This document shows positions 31,242-39,967 of a stretch of DNA of 49,594 nt, one piece after another. The stretch is taken from positions 1 to 49,594 of the IMG/VR virus record IMGVR_UViG_3300007351_000014. One strand, 5' to 3'. Under the pieces are notes generated by a model, which made no database searches, had not been told where the DNA came from, and was given only the letters and a program-made list of their open reading frames with translations. A program made the position numbers and the translations under genes. Source of the stretch: a virus. How positions within the stretch are numbered: the first letter of the stretch is position 1; every line of letters starts with the position of its first letter.

Positions 31242-33202
31242 AGTTCGTAATAGTTGCAGTTTCATTAATCATTCTTTCAGCTCCAGTTTTTTCAGCGATA
31301 ATCACTTTATCTCAAAGCAGTGGTTGGCCGTACACAATCACGAATGACTTCAATTATGACACTGTGGTTCTTGATGGCAACATTCACGTAGATGATGACG
31401 CCATCAAGTTCAGTTCTGGGACGCATGATGTGCTGTTTGACCTTGATGAAGACACGATTTACTTCGGTGAAAATGGTTACGTGTACGGTCGAATTTCGAG
31501 TGTCGGTGCATCTGCTTTCGACTTCACTGGTAATCCTCAAGTTTACAACATCGCCGTGCGTGGAGGAGCGCTGGTGCATAATATTTCGGGTTCATTCACC
31601 ACCGAACTCCACTCAGTTGGCGCCATTCGAGTTGCGATGGCCTACAACGTCACGTTTGAGAGCACGTACGTTGAAGTTCGGGGTGGTAATGCGCGAGCGG
31701 TTTGGTCAACGGTTGGTTTATCCACCAGTTTTCCTTACAACTGGGAATTTCGGGAGTGTGTATTCAACAACTTGAGTTTGAATTACTTCGACCGGCAGTA
31801 CTGGGATGAGCACACCACTTTGAATTTTGGTGGGTGCAATTACCGCGGTGGGGTATCGGGATTGGAGGGTTTTGACCATCACGTTAAAATCGTCAATTGT
31901 TCTCTCGTCACGGCGCCTCACGCTCAAATTCACGTCAATGGGGACAGCCTTGTTGCCGTTATTGACAGCAATTGGATGCTCACTGATGCTTGGAATGACC
32001 ACCCGTCTTATACTTTCGCCGAGTGCTTTGCCGCCGCCTTGCGCTCTGGTGTTGACGGTGACAACATTGTCAAATTCAGGTGGAACATAATTCGGAGCGG
32101 TAATAACTATGGTGGCGGACGTGGGCTGATGATTACGGGGCTCGATGGTCACAAATTTACTGAAGATAGTGGAATTTTTATAGGGTACAACAATGCCAAA
32201 ACTCATCAGGGATTTTCTGGTTACGATAATAATGGAATGTCAACTTATTGGAGAGAGCACTGGCAGAACATAATAAGTCGTGGAAATTATTGGGAGAATT
32301 GGGGAGACACATCTAACAATGAAAATCTTGGGGATTCTGCTGGGTCATTTTCGTTGGCGTTGAGAATAGTTGGCGCAGGGAGCGACAACGAGCCTTACGG
32401 TCTTCACATTGTTGGGGATACGTGCGTTTCATACATAGTTGGCGATGCCAAGAATGCGCAGAACTTTGGGTGGGGAGGCGGCGCTATCACTGCAGCGGCA
32501 ATGGTGTTTGAGGAGTTTCAGCCTTATGGGTCGTCTGAGCCAATCGCTGGTGTTACTGTTGAATCATGCATTTTAATCAGCAACGGAATTTTCTTGTCGA
32601 ACGCAGGATACAACGGGACTGGTGGTAAGTACCTGAATTTTGAAAACTTGAAATTTCAGAATTACGGTGGTGCGGACGTTGTTGCGCCATACTGGACTGT
32701 GTGGTTTCAATCACCCAGCAATCCAGCTGACCAGAGGCACTCTCACCACAATTACATCTGGAATCCAATTTATGAGAATCAGGTTTCAGACACTCACTGG
32801 GCGCCTGACTACGACGCCAACGATTCAATATCTATGGGTTTGGGAACAACTATAACAGTTCAAGTAAACGGAAACAATGGGTTGCCAGTCTCCGGTGCAA
32901 ACTTGTGGGTAATCAACAATTACGATGATACGATTTTGAGCACGATAACCAATACCACTGGTCGAGCGACAGTTGACGCCGTGTATTGGTGGGAAGGCAA
33001 CAATTTTTATCCAGTAGATTCCACTGAATTCAATCCATTTACAATAAAAGCATTGAAAGATTCTGATAGTACTGAATCGAATCCAACAGTTGGATGGAAC
33101 GTTAAAAGCTTCACTTTGACTTTGTCAGGAACTGAGGGGTCTAACCCGAGATTCAGAAAGAAAATAATGAGCGGAAAGTTTGTAACGGGGAAGATAAAAT
33201 GA
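31238..33202 (+). CDS. Exported beta-helix protein with Ig-like domain, 654 aa
   Basis: Signal peptide MKFVIVAVSLIILSAPVFSA. Residues about 25-520 show the short strands, Asn/Gly turns and ladder pattern of a right-handed parallel beta-helix (pectate-lyase or tailspike type; for example VKIVNCSLVTAPHAQIHVN, VAVIDSNWML, FRWNIIRSGNNYGGGRG). A C-terminal Ig/carboxypeptidase-regulatory-like domain follows (TITVQVNGNNGLPVSGANLW). The tail is basic (RFRKKIMSGKFVTGKIK). Such folds bind or cut polysaccharides. It overlaps both neighbours by 4 bases. Confidence 0.7.
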   Translation: MKFVIVAVSLIILSAPVFSAIITLSQSSGWPYTITNDFNYDTVVLDGNIHVDDDAIKFSSGTHDVLFDLDEDTIYFGENGYVYGRISSVGASAFDFTGNPQVYNIAVRGGALVHNISGSFTTELHSVGAIRVAMAYNVTFESTYVEVRGGNARAVWSTVGLSTSFPYNWEFRECVFNNLSLNYFDRQYWDEHTTLNFGGCNYRGGVSGLEGFDHHVKIVNCSLVTAPHAQIHVNGDSLVAVIDSNWMLTDAWNDHPSYTFAECFAAALRSGVDGDNIVKFRWNIIRSGNNYGGGRGLMITGLDGHKFTEDSGIFIGYNNAKTHQGFSGYDNNGMSTYWREHWQNIISRGNYWENWGDTSNNENLGDSAGSFSLALRIVGAGSDNEPYGLHIVGDTCVSYIVGDAKNAQNFGWGGGAITAAAMVFEEFQPYGSSEPIAGVTVESCILISNGIFLSNAGYNGTGGKYLNFENLKFQNYGGADVVAPYWTVWFQSPSNPADQRHSHHNYIWNPIYENQVSDTHWAPDYDANDSISMGLGTTITVQVNGNNGLPVSGANLWVINNYDDTILSTITNTTGRATVDAVYWWEGNNFYPVDSTEFNPFTIKALKDSDSTESNPTVGWNVKSFTLTLSGTEGSNPRFRKKIMSGKFVTGKIK

Positions 33203-34434
33203 AAACTAAAGTTGTCCAATTGCTCATAATCGTAATTTTAACGAGTTCATTGTTGATTGCTGCTAACAGAACTGTCCCCGTTGGGGGTTGTTACACGCAG
33301 AATTATTTAAGTGCCGTAGCAGATTCAGTGAAAGTTGTCGCTACTGATTCTGCGTCTCTTAATGACACTATTTCGTTGGCTTGGACTTCATCTTGCTACA
33401 GTGGAAAAATCACTGTTGATGCTGATGGGGATTACGTCAGTTTGGAGTACTTGATTTATGACGATGATACTGTTTTTCAATCATCTGAAACAATATATTT
33501 TTCTACAACAGTGGACGACGATTCTTCTTTGCTGGACTTTGTGAGGAATTCAGGCACATGGACTTCGGCTGAAGCGGACTCTGTTTTGAGTGCGGTTCGG
33601 GATGATGTGATGGCTAAGAAAATTTGGAACATCGCCTTCTCAACAGGATTTACAGCAGGGTCAATGGGTGATAGTTTGACGAATTGGACGTATGTGCAAG
33701 GTCAGGCCGCTGGCATTACTGCAGACGCAATTGTGGAGGCTTGGGCAAATAGGTATCTATCAGATTTCGCTGATGCTGCGGATTTTGATTCGACATTTGC
33801 GGGAGCCCTTCATCGAGCGGGTCAAGTATCTCTTCGTGGCAACAGAACTCTTACTCTGACTTTTTATGATAGCGTTAGTTCAGAGGTCATTCCCTTTACT
33901 TCAGCGACGATTAAAAATTACAACGGAACTGCTAACTTATGGTATTTCAAGACGGACGCCAGCGGAGTTGAGGCAACGACCCTTCCAGCGGATTCTTACA
34001 AGGTGTATCCTTATCAATATCAAGTCACGTTCCCGTCAAGTTACTACACTTTTAACATTGACTCTGGAAACGTAAATGACACTATCAACGCCTCGCCCCT
34101 CGCATCGTCACCCTACGACCCGCAGCATGCCACAATCACGGCGCGTGGTTACATCTTTAGGCCAAACTTAGTTAATAAAAACGGTGTACTTGTTCGCGCA
34201 AGAATAAGCAAGGAGAATGTGAAATTGACCCGTGGTAATATTCCTATCTCCCCGATTTGGGTGACAGACACGACAGATACTAACGGTTACTTCGAATTCA
34301 ATTTGTATGTCTCTGACTCTCTCACACCGAGAACTCCTTGGACGATTGAGGCAATCGACAGTTTAGAGAAACCCTTCAAAACCACGACAGTTTACACGCC
34401 GGTAACAAGTCCTTATGACATTGAATGGAGGTAA
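33199..34434 (+). CDS. Exported Ig-like domain protein, 411 aa
   Basis: Signal peptide MKTKVVQLLIIVILTSSLLIA, then beta-rich domains. Two segments resemble carboxypeptidase-regulatory-like folds (about residues 220-285, SATIKNYNGTANLWYFKTD, and about 310-400, ITARGYIFRPNLVNKNGVLV). A middle helical part (SAEADSVLSAVRDDV) separates them. It is the last exported protein before the neck genes. Structural or adhesive role likely; no enzyme motif seen. Confidence 0.65.
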   Translation: MKTKVVQLLIIVILTSSLLIAANRTVPVGGCYTQNYLSAVADSVKVVATDSASLNDTISLAWTSSCYSGKITVDADGDYVSLEYLIYDDDTVFQSSETIYFSTTVDDDSSLLDFVRNSGTWTSAEADSVLSAVRDDVMAKKIWNIAFSTGFTAGSMGDSLTNWTYVQGQAAGITADAIVEAWANRYLSDFADAADFDSTFAGALHRAGQVSLRGNRTLTLTFYDSVSSEVIPFTSATIKNYNGTANLWYFKTDASGVEATTLPADSYKVYPYQYQVTFPSSYYTFNIDSGNVNDTINASPLASSPYDPQHATITARGYIFRPNLVNKNGVLVRARISKENVKLTRGNIPISPIWVTDTTDTNGYFEFNLYVSDSLTPRTPWTIEAIDSLEKPFKTTTVYTPVTSPYDIEWR

Positions 34435-34440
34435 CAATAA

Positions 34441-35283
34441 ATGGTGACATATAACACAACTCGATATGACTTGCTGACAACTCCGTTAAATGTGAGGAAG
34501 ATGTCCGAGTTGATTGTGTCAAAAGTCGAGGATGCTGCGAGTGAGGAACTCGAGACAATCTCCGATGAAGAGGTTGAACTTCACATTGAGGACGCCTCGG
34601 GAATGGTTCTTGGGGCACTTGAGGGATATTACGGTGGCGTTAGTGCGCTGCAAGTCACTAATCCTTACGCGAGCAAGCCTTTCGCTTTGCCGACCAACCA
34701 GAGCAAGGTGAAGTTGTTGAAGGTGGGAGTATCCTCGACGGCCGTGACTGAGGTTTGGACTTTGAAGATGGCTCCGCCTGCTGACAGCACGGAGTACATT
34801 CGGTGGACGATTGAGGGGTCGGTGAGTGGCGAGCAGGGCAGTGGTGCAATTTTGGTTACGAATCCTGTGGACTTTAACTCGACAAATGAGGCCATTCAAA
34901 TTTTGACGACTTACTGGCAGAGAAATGATGATGTTTCTAAGGAGGGTGACAAAATTCGGTTCGCAACCTTCAAGGTTAAGCCAATAATTGCCTTCATAAC
35001 TGCAATGCTTGCCGCAGGCACTCTCCTCGATGCTAAGTTGAGCGAAGTTTCACCGAACTCATCGAGCATCGGAAAGAGGTTGACCGACCGGGCGTTTGAG
35101 TGGCTTGAGAAGTTGGCAAATCCTGAGAAGTCCGGAGTTACTTTGGCGAGCGTTCCGACGGTGGACTTCACCTTGATAATGATAAGTATGAATCCGTCGG
35201 ATTCTCTTGGAGAAGATGCTACGAAGTACGAATCGATTTCGGAAGAACGAGAACGGTTGGATATAATGGGATTTGATTCGTGA
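34441..35283 (+). CDS. Head-tail connector or neck protein, 280 aa
   Basis: First gene after the exported block and before the gpG-like gene, which is where connector proteins lie. The N-terminal helices (VELHIEDASGMVLGALEGYYG) fit gp6/gp36-type connectors that count residues in a ring; a beta insert (about 85-140) and a helical C-terminus follow. GGAGG precedes ATG 34441. No signal peptide, so the cytoplasmic morphogenesis set resumes here. Assignment is from position and fold impression. Confidence 0.6.
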   Translation: MVTYNTTRYDLLTTPLNVRKMSELIVSKVEDAASEELETISDEEVELHIEDASGMVLGALEGYYGGVSALQVTNPYASKPFALPTNQSKVKLLKVGVSSTAVTEVWTLKMAPPADSTEYIRWTIEGSVSGEQGSGAILVTNPVDFNSTNEAIQILTTYWQRNDDVSKEGDKIRFATFKVKPIIAFITAMLAAGTLLDAKLSEVSPNSSSIGKRLTDRAFEWLEKLANPEKSGVTLASVPTVDFTLIMISMNPSDSLGEDATKYESISEERERLDIMGFDS

Positions 35284-35290
35284 GGAAGAA

Positions 35291-35926
35291 GTGTCCGGAA
35301 TTAATATGAAAATAGATGATAAGGAAGTCATCAAACTGATGAAGGATTTAAGGGCGAAAACGAAAACACTGAAACCGTTTTTTGTGCACTCCGCAATTCC
35401 AGTTATCCAGAGAAGCACAATGATGAACTTCAGGGCTGGTGGTCGACCTCAACGATGGGAAGCATTATCATCGCTCACTCTCATGAATCGGGGAAATCGA
35501 GTTGCCAAGCATGCCCTTGGTCAGAATATTCTAATTGATTCCGGTCGACTTCAAAAATCGATAGGAACCGTGAGAAATATTACTGATTTCTCGCTCGAGT
35601 ATGGAACTAATTTGATTTACGCTGCTGTGCATCAGTTTGGGGCAGTAATCAGACCTGTTAGAGCCAAGGCCTTGACCATTCCTCTTCCGAATGCTCGCCC
35701 TGGAAGTTCGGCAAGGGATTATTCAAACACTTTTGTAGCGAAGGGTGTGATTTTTCAAAAAACCGCGAAGGGTGAAGCAATTCCTCTCTTCAAATTACTC
35801 TTATCGGTTAGAATTCCATCAAGACCTTTTATGGTTTGGCTTGATGAAGACATTTACACTTTGCAGAGAAATTTATTGATGTTTATAACTGAGTCGGATA
35901 AGTATTCGGCTCTAAACAAAGGGTGA
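35291..35926 (+). CDS. Virion morphogenesis protein, Mu gpG-like, 211 aa
   Basis: Contains the order typical of the phage virion morphogenesis (tail completion) family: NFRAGGRPQRWEALSSLT, an LIDSGRLQKSI element, YAAVHQFGAVIRP, and IPSRPFMVWLDED near the end. These proteins act at head-tail joining. GTG 35291 has GAGGAAG close upstream; ATG 35306 and TTG 35273 are alternatives, so the exact start is uncertain. It agrees with the Mu-like capsid gene. Confidence 0.75.
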   Translation: MSGINMKIDDKEVIKLMKDLRAKTKTLKPFFVHSAIPVIQRSTMMNFRAGGRPQRWEALSSLTLMNRGNRVAKHALGQNILIDSGRLQKSIGTVRNITDFSLEYGTNLIYAAVHQFGAVIRPVRAKALTIPLPNARPGSSARDYSNTFVAKGVIFQKTAKGEAIPLFKLLLSVRIPSRPFMVWLDEDIYTLQRNLLMFITESDKYSALNKG

Positions 35927-35934
35927 GGGTCGCA

Positions 35935-36756
35935 ATGAGTTTAATTTTTGAAGGATTGGACTTTTTCTTACTCCCGCACGTCGTGATTTCACGCCAGGTG
36001 ACTGTAGCAACAGCTGGAACTGAATTGCCCATTGTGCCAATAAATTATAACACTGGCACTATCACAGTAACCGATGGGAGTACAACACTTGTTGGGATTG
36101 GCACAAGTTTCGTTGGTAACGTTTCAGTTGGAGATGTGATTGAAACTGCTGGGTTAGTAACTTACTTTGTCGCTGCCGTAACAGACGACACACACTTGGA
36201 ATTGTCAACGGAGGCAACCGCAACTGAGACTGGAGTTGCTTATTCATCTTACACGCTTGAGGAGACGGTCAGAGTGATTCTTCGGGCAGATAATGATAAT
36301 GCTGGAAAGATTTTTGTTGGTGGGGTTGGTGTTAGTTCGACTACAGGACTTGAGTTGAATGCAGGAGATGAACTGACTTTGAAAGTTAATAACAAAGTTT
36401 CCAACATTCATGTTGATGCTGGCTCCAACAATCAGAAAGTTTTTATCTTAATTGAAAGAGGAGGCATAATGGAAACAAGAGTTCCAACCTCGATTGCAAC
36501 TGGGCAGAGAACGAGTGCAGGCGGAGGTGAAGTTCAGTTAGTAGCTACAAAAGTCAACACTGTTCAAGTTGTTATTGAGGCTTTATCAACAAACGCTGCA
36601 TCTGCATATGTAGGGGTAACTGGACTTGACGCTACATCCGGATATGAACTGACCCCAGGGAAAAGTGTGGTTTTGAATGTGAACGACCACGATGCAGACG
36701 TTTACGTTTACTTGGCTGCAGGAGAGAAGGTTTCGTATTTGATTACCAAGCCGTAA
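35935..36756 (+). CDS. Structural protein with duplicated beta domain, 273 aa
   Basis: Two related modules are visible: VRVILRADNDNAGKIFVGGV ... ELNAGDELTLKV (about residues 111-170) and VQVVIEALSTNAASAYVGVT ... ELTPGKSVVLNV (about 205-265). Each looks like a small jelly-roll (cupin-like) fold seen in phage decoration and receptor proteins. The N-terminal part has a separate beta region. ATG 35935 follows GAGGG; GTG 35923 is the alternative. It lies among neck genes, so head or neck decoration is likely. Confidence 0.6.
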   Translation: MSLIFEGLDFFLLPHVVISRQVTVATAGTELPIVPINYNTGTITVTDGSTTLVGIGTSFVGNVSVGDVIETAGLVTYFVAAVTDDTHLELSTEATATETGVAYSSYTLEETVRVILRADNDNAGKIFVGGVGVSSTTGLELNAGDELTLKVNNKVSNIHVDAGSNNQKVFILIERGGIMETRVPTSIATGQRTSAGGGEVQLVATKVNTVQVVIEALSTNAASAYVGVTGLDATSGYELTPGKSVVLNVNDHDADVYVYLAAGEKVSYLITKP

Positions 36757-36763
36757 TGAAGAA

Positions 36764-37714
36764 ATGGATTATCAGGGAACTATACAGGAAGTGATGACTG
36801 CATTGAACGACTTGCTGAAGGCACTGCGTTCGGAAAAGGCAGGAAGCCAACTGTCAAGAGTTTCAACGTTTCAACTCGGAATTTTGCCAGTGACGATTGT
36901 GTACCCAGCAATCGCGCTACTTCCAGATAGTGAAATGTATACAAGGTTTGAATCTGGTGGTCACTACACAGTTGAGCGGAATTTTCAAATAGAAGGGTTT
37001 ATTAAGGAACTTGACATAACGAGCGCGCAACAAAGGGCAACAACGCTTGGAGAAGAAATCAGGGACGGTCTACTGCGAAGGGCGTCAATCAGAAAGTCTG
37101 ACAAAGAGAAATCTCTGGTCGGATTTGGGATGACAGTAGGAAATTTGACTCTTGCTGAGGGAGTGAGCAATGAGGACTTTGTCATTGGGAAGTTTATCTT
37201 GCCGATTACGGTATTTTCACACAGTGTTATTCCTTCCACAAAGAAAGTGGAGCAAACTCATACTGAAAGACCTGAAAAAGAAGTTTTCAGTAAGTTACTT
37301 GAAATCTTAAAGGCGAATCGCAGTTTGATGTTTTCAGTGGTTAGGCCATCAAATATTTTCAGTGTTGTTCTTCCTGGTCTTGGAACATTCAACACTCCAG
37401 CAGTCTTCGTTGAGGAAATTAGTTCTGACCTTCTGAGAAGAGAATCTGGTCGTGATACTATTATCAGGAATTTTGTAATATCCGTTTACACATCAGCAAT
37501 TCCCAAACCGCAGTTGTTGTGGAGTAACCTTGAAGTTTTGGAAGGAATCAGAGATACAATTTTGGTAAACAGCCAACTTGACGGATTGGCAAAGAGAACT
37601 GTTGTAGATAAGTCATCTTTTTATATATCAACTTTGAAGGGCTCAAATTCTTACTTTTATCGGTCATCGCTTGATGTGAAGGTTGAATGTTTTAGAGGAG
37701 TTGATTTTGTTTAA
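36764..37714 (+). CDS. Tail terminator-like protein, duplicated, 316 aa
   Basis: The position just before the tube gene is that of the tail terminator. The sequence seems to contain two copies of one fold: a helix, a charged segment and an ending strand set (FVIGKFILPITVFS near residue 145; SLDVKVECFRG at the end), each with an EEIRDGLL or LEGIRDTIL helix. Tail terminators cap the tube and meet the neck. No strong SD; GAAGAA lies close to ATG 36764. Confidence 0.55.
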   Translation: MDYQGTIQEVMTALNDLLKALRSEKAGSQLSRVSTFQLGILPVTIVYPAIALLPDSEMYTRFESGGHYTVERNFQIEGFIKELDITSAQQRATTLGEEIRDGLLRRASIRKSDKEKSLVGFGMTVGNLTLAEGVSNEDFVIGKFILPITVFSHSVIPSTKKVEQTHTERPEKEVFSKLLEILKANRSLMFSVVRPSNIFSVVLPGLGTFNTPAVFVEEISSDLLRRESGRDTIIRNFVISVYTSAIPKPQLLWSNLEVLEGIRDTILVNSQLDGLAKRTVVDKSSFYISTLKGSNSYFYRSSLDVKVECFRGVDFV

Positions 37715-37735
37715 CATTTTTGGAGGTTTTGAAAC

Positions 37736-37957
37736 ATGGCTAAGACAGTAAAAATTCAACGTGTTGAGGGGGAGAGGCTTCTCCCTCGAGATGCGGTGGA
37801 GTTCTTTAAACAACACCCTGAGGAGTGGGAGAAGTTGAAATTCGGCGAAGTAATTGAAGTTCCTGAAGAGATTGTCCCAAACTTGAAGGCTGTTGTCATT
37901 GTAGAGAAGACTAAGAAAAAGGAAACTGATACCGATTTGGGAGGTGATTTGAAATGA
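37736..37957 (+). CDS. Small tail-region protein, 73 aa
   Basis: A short charged protein (VEGERLLPRDAVEFFKQHPEE) with GGAGG before its ATG and a 4-base overlap with the tube gene. Its Lys/Asp-rich end may be disordered. Small proteins in this place can be assembly aids for the tail tube; no family recognised. Confidence 0.65.
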   Translation: MAKTVKIQRVEGERLLPRDAVEFFKQHPEEWEKLKFGEVIEVPEEIVPNLKAVVIVEKTKKKETDTDLGGDLK

Positions 37958-38958
37958 CAATGAGGGCACTTTACCAAGACATTTACTTGTTTATGCACCA
38001 AGTAGTTGGAATTTCAACTTCAGGTTCATTTGGCGTAACTGACATTGGGTTGAATACGAATGTTTTCAATCTTGTTCCAACTGCACATCCGAATTTGATT
38101 GCTGGACAGCAGATTTCAGATGTTAGAAAGGCAACAGGTCTGTCTCAAAAAAGAACTGGCTCTGGGTATGAATTTGTTCAGACCCTTCAGCAACCCTCTG
38201 TTACTGGAGTCAGTGTTGAGATGACAACCAAAAATCTTGGCGCATGGCTATGGTTATTCTTTCAGCAAGGAGTTTCACAGGGAGGTGCTGCTGTTTATAA
38301 GAAAACTGCGGTTCCTTACACCGATTCGGACTGCGAAGTTTGGGCTTCAATTGCCCGTGTACTTGATACTGGTTCTCAATCACATCAAGTTGATGGGGCA
38401 GTTATCAACCAGCTTGCTTTCTCAGGAGTTGAGGGAGGTGTTGTATCGTTAACAGCAGACTTCATAGGTTCGGCGTTTTCGAGAATTAAGGATGTTGACA
38501 CAATAACAACTGCGATTCCCAGTGAAGTTCCATTCTTGCATCAAAACTGCACAGTAACTCTTGGAGGAAACACTATTAGATTGCAGTCGTTTGACTTAAC
38601 ACTTAATAACAACGCTGAGCGGAGGTATTACAATTCAACTACACCACAAAAAATAGTTCTCGGGGACTTGTCAGTTTCCGGAACGATTGTTATTCCTTGG
38701 ACTCAGACAAATTATGATAGGAATAATGCTCTTGCTGATTTCATTGCTGGAACTGACCAATTGCTCACCTTAACGTGGGGAACGGCAAGTGTTAATGAAG
38801 TAGTGATTAAGGTTAACATGCGTTTCAGTGGTGACCCCGATATTCTCACTGACAAGCAGGATTTGTCTTTAAGCCTACCATTTATTGGAGCTTACGACGG
38901 CACTAACCACGCCATTGAAATAACTTGCGAAGACTCTGTTAACAGAGGCATCGCATAA
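37954..38958 (+). CDS. Major tail tube protein, 334 aa
   Basis: Beta-rich protein of the right length and place for a siphovirus tube protein, with phrases typical of the tube fold: TLQQPSVTGVSVEMTTKNLG, LTADFIGSAFSR, QSFDLTLNNNAERRYY and GDLSVSGTIVIPW. No sheath gene follows, so the tail should be non-contractile. GGAGG lies about 10 bases before ATG 37954; ATG 37960 is an alternative start. Confidence 0.75.
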   Translation: MTMRALYQDIYLFMHQVVGISTSGSFGVTDIGLNTNVFNLVPTAHPNLIAGQQISDVRKATGLSQKRTGSGYEFVQTLQQPSVTGVSVEMTTKNLGAWLWLFFQQGVSQGGAAVYKKTAVPYTDSDCEVWASIARVLDTGSQSHQVDGAVINQLAFSGVEGGVVSLTADFIGSAFSRIKDVDTITTAIPSEVPFLHQNCTVTLGGNTIRLQSFDLTLNNNAERRYYNSTTPQKIVLGDLSVSGTIVIPWTQTNYDRNNALADFIAGTDQLLTLTWGTASVNEVVIKVNMRFSGDPDILTDKQDLSLSLPFIGAYDGTNHAIEITCEDSVNRGIA

Positions 38959-38975
38959 TTAGAAAGGTGGATTTG

Positions 38976-39458
38976 ATGTTTGGAGTTAGAACTACACCAT
39001 TTGAGTACGTGCTTGAGGAGGACAAGGAGAGGGAGGAAAAGTACAGGACAAAGTTTTTCATTCGGCAGAAAACAATTGAAACCGAAAATGAAATAATTGG
39101 TCTCTATCGGTCAGCAAGTACAACGAGTAAGCGAGGAAGTGTTTCTCTGTCATTTTCAAAAACTGGAATGACAAAGGCAGACATTGAAGCCTTCAAACTT
39201 ATCGTTGACCGAGTTGAGAACTTCTTTGTACCCTTCGATGCCCCAGTGATTTTTGGGTATGACCCATTTAATCACTTCAAAAGTTTCACTGATGCAGTTG
39301 AAGAAGAAATCAGTGGAGTAAAGTACTTGAAATTGTCAACTGTTTCAGGTGAGGACTTGAAGTATGTGTCGGTTTGTTTAACGACCGCTCAACGGAATGA
39401 GATTTTTAATGTGTCTGAGGATGTAAGTAGGCTGAGCGAAACCGAAAAAAAAGATTGA
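38976..39458 (+). CDS. Tail assembly chaperone, upstream part (G-like), 160 aa
   Basis: Lies between tube and tape-measure genes, followed by a second frame in -1 register, the hallmark of tail chaperones (lambda G/GT). It ends ETEKKD-stop on a run of eight A bases that allows a -1 shift. AAAGGTGG is the SD for ATG 38976. The chaperone should coat the tape measure during tail assembly. The sequence itself has no diagnostic motif; the call rests on gene order and the slip site. Confidence 0.65.
   Translation: MFGVRTTPFEYVLEEDKEREEKYRTKFFIRQKTIETENEIIGLYRSASTTSKRGSVSLSFSKTGMTKADIEAFKLIVDRVENFFVPFDAPVIFGYDPFNHFKSFTDAVEEEISGVKYLKLSTVSGEDLKYVSVCLTTAQRNEIFNVSEDVSRLSETEKKD
39445..39452 (+). promoter_or_regulatory. 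Predicted -1 ribosomal frameshift site
   Basis: Eight A bases contain the heptamer A AAA AAA in the reading frame of the upstream chaperone (codons GAA AAA AAA GAT TGA). Slipping back one base continues as AGA TTG AGG into the next frame, which is open from 39431. A GCTGG-AAGG-CCAGC hairpin lies at 39480-39493, rather far for a stimulator. The fused product would have about 330 residues. Confidence 0.7.
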
Positions 39459-39967
39459 GGTTCCTTGCGTATTTCGCGTGCTGGAAGGCCAGCGAACCAT
39501 CCCGAAGGCGCGAATATCACTGTGACTATTGCAGGGAACGGCAATACTTCGGGAGAACTTGCTTTTGGGAACATGAAACTGACGAAAACAACAAATTGCA
39601 AGTCGAAATTGATAACCGAGGGGGGGAGCCTCTCAAATTAATTGAGAAATTGACTGTTGAAGAGGCATTTGAAAAAATGATTGAATTTGGGCAAGAGGAG
39701 CAATTTCGATTTGAGGATGAACTTTACGTTCTTCTGAGAAAAATGCCCACTGTTTGTCCATTGTCATTAACAAATGTTGAGATGTTTGAATGGTTGGATA
39801 TTGAGGAGATGAGTCAGGCGTACAAAGTCCTCCCAATTCGTGGGTCGATTTTCAATCAACCATTAATTGTCAAAGACATATTTTCAGCAATTTTAGAAGG
39901 GAAGGCTCAATACCAATCGAGGTATTTAGCAGACATGAAAACTAAGATGGAGAACAAGCATGGGTGA
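39455..39967 (+). CDS. Tail assembly chaperone, frameshifted extension (T-like)
   Basis: This frame has no ATG and no SD near its first TTG (39455), yet it is open from 39431 and reaches the tape measure gene, overlapping it by 8 bases. It is therefore most likely made only as a -1 frameshift fusion to the 38976 protein. The part contains a Cys-rich beginning (CDYCRERQYFGRTC), which could bind zinc, and a helical C-terminal half (VEEAFEKMIEFGQEEQF). Confidence 0.65.
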   Translation: MRFLAYFACWKASEPSRRREYHCDYCRERQYFGRTCFWEHETDENNKLQVEIDNRGGEPLKLIEKLTVEEAFEKMIEFGQEEQFRFEDELYVLLRKMPTVCPLSLTNVEMFEWLDIEEMSQAYKVLPIRGSIFNQPLIVKDIFSAILEGKAQYQSRYLADMKTKMENKHG

